Positions 47,272 through 47,527 of a stretch of 47,527 nt of DNA are shown here, piece by piece. The notes beneath the pieces are model-generated. The model saw only the letters and a list, made by a program, of their open reading frames with translations. It searched no databases and was not told the origin of the DNA. Origin of the DNA: an uncultured Dechloromonas sp. (GTDB lineage: Bacteria > Pseudomonadota > Gammaproteobacteria > Burkholderiales > Rhodocyclaceae); NCBI RefSeq assembly GCF_945957265.1, contig NZ_CAMFKO010000033.1:1-47527 (forward strand), read 5' to 3'. Position numbers and translations under genes: made by a program. Positions within the stretch are counted from its first letter, which is position 1, and every line of letters starts with the position of its first letter.

Positions 47272-47527
47272 ATGCCGCTAACCATCGCGGTCGTGAGGGA
47301 GCGCTCGTCCGGCGAAAGCCGCGTCGCGCTGGTTCCCGAGACGGCCAAGAAGTTCGCCGCCCTCGGCGCCCAGCTCTGCATGGAGCAAAGCGCGGGCATC
47401 CAAAGCCACTTCCTCGACTCGGACTACGCCGGAGTCAAACTCGTCGGCGGCATTGCCGACGCCTACGCCAACGCCGGCCTGATCCTTCGCGTCACGCCGC
47501 CCAGCGCCGAGGAAATCGCCGCCATGC
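47272..47527 (+). CDS. pntA: NAD(P) transhydrogenase subunit alpha, N-terminal part (runs off the contig)
   Basis: 85 codons are visible before the window ends. The N-terminal sequence MPLTIAVVRERSSGESRVAL, with VPETAKKFAALGAQ and a conserved QSAG loop, matches the dI domain of proton-translocating transhydrogenase alpha subunit (and the related alanine dehydrogenase fold). The enzyme exchanges hydride between NADH and NADP+ at the inner membrane. A GGAG site (47261-47264) precedes the ATG. It lies 65 bases after aceK. Its NADPH role fits beside two NADP-linked isocitrate dehydrogenases. The alternative, alanine dehydrogenase, is less likely because of the RERSSGESRVAL start, but the rest of the gene is missing. 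Confidence 0.88.
   Translation, partial: MPLTIAVVRERSSGESRVALVPETAKKFAALGAQLCMEQSAGIQSHFLDSDYAGVKLVGGIADAYANAGLILRVTPPSAEEIAAM

Overview
The window is high-GC DNA from a betaproteobacterium, most likely of the Rhodocyclales (Dechloromonas/Azonexus-like). I infer this from protein character: an E. coli-type Icd next to a monomeric Icd, AceK, a fused PabB-PabC, soxYZ, and many chemoreceptors and c-di-GMP proteins. No rRNA, tRNA, CRISPR array, insertion sequence or prophage was seen. The first 48 bases are not genomic. They read as the end of the Illumina P7 primer, an 8-base i7 index and the complete Nextera read-2 adapter, so the contig really starts at base 49, inside valS.

Layout. 49-2626: 3' part of valS and a small membrane protein, then a terminator. 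2671-6142 (minus): fused pabB-pabC, a TusA-type sulfurtransferase and a BepA-like M48 protease. 6207-7490: moaC-soxY-soxZ. 7568-7771 (minus): a cold-shock protein with a leader. 8044-11166: clpS-clpA and rraA. 11221-13017 (minus): a chemoreceptor with a C-terminal sensor-like domain. 13342-14652: isocitrate lyase. 14902-18474: a large Cache-HAMP-PAS-PAS-GGDEF-EAL protein ending in a CZB-type zinc site. 18471-19726 (minus): a LysR regulator coupled to a DUF454 protein, divergent from malate synthase (19841-21439). 21551-24364: an aldo/keto reductase-SDR pair with a divergent LysR gene. 24487-26602: a nucleoside-recognition (Gate) membrane protein and an LrgA/LrgB pair. 26718-35373: a dense signalling block of REC-DUF3369-GGDEF*-EAL regulator, periplasmic-binding lipoprotein, histidine kinase, second PAS kinase and LuxR-type regulator. 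35421-39379: a small conserved protein, an ankyrin-repeat protein, a TonB-like protein and a second chemoreceptor. 39480-41466 (minus): CaiB/BaiF CoA-transferase and murI. 41531-47206: icd, monomeric icd and aceK. 47272-end: start of pntA.

Two themes stand out. First, nearly the whole isocitrate branch point lies within 35 kb: aceA, aceB, AceK-type icd with its phosphorylatable serine, a monomeric icd that should escape AceK, aceK, and a transhydrogenase gene. aceA and aceB share an almost identical 14-bp palindrome in their promoter regions, which suggests a common regulator. Second, c-di-GMP signalling is prominent. One protein joins intact GGDEF and EAL motifs to a zinc-binding CZB module. 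In addition, a translationally coupled operon joins an orphan periplasmic binding lipoprotein, a histidine kinase and an EAL response regulator, and looks like a self-contained ligand-to-c-di-GMP pathway.
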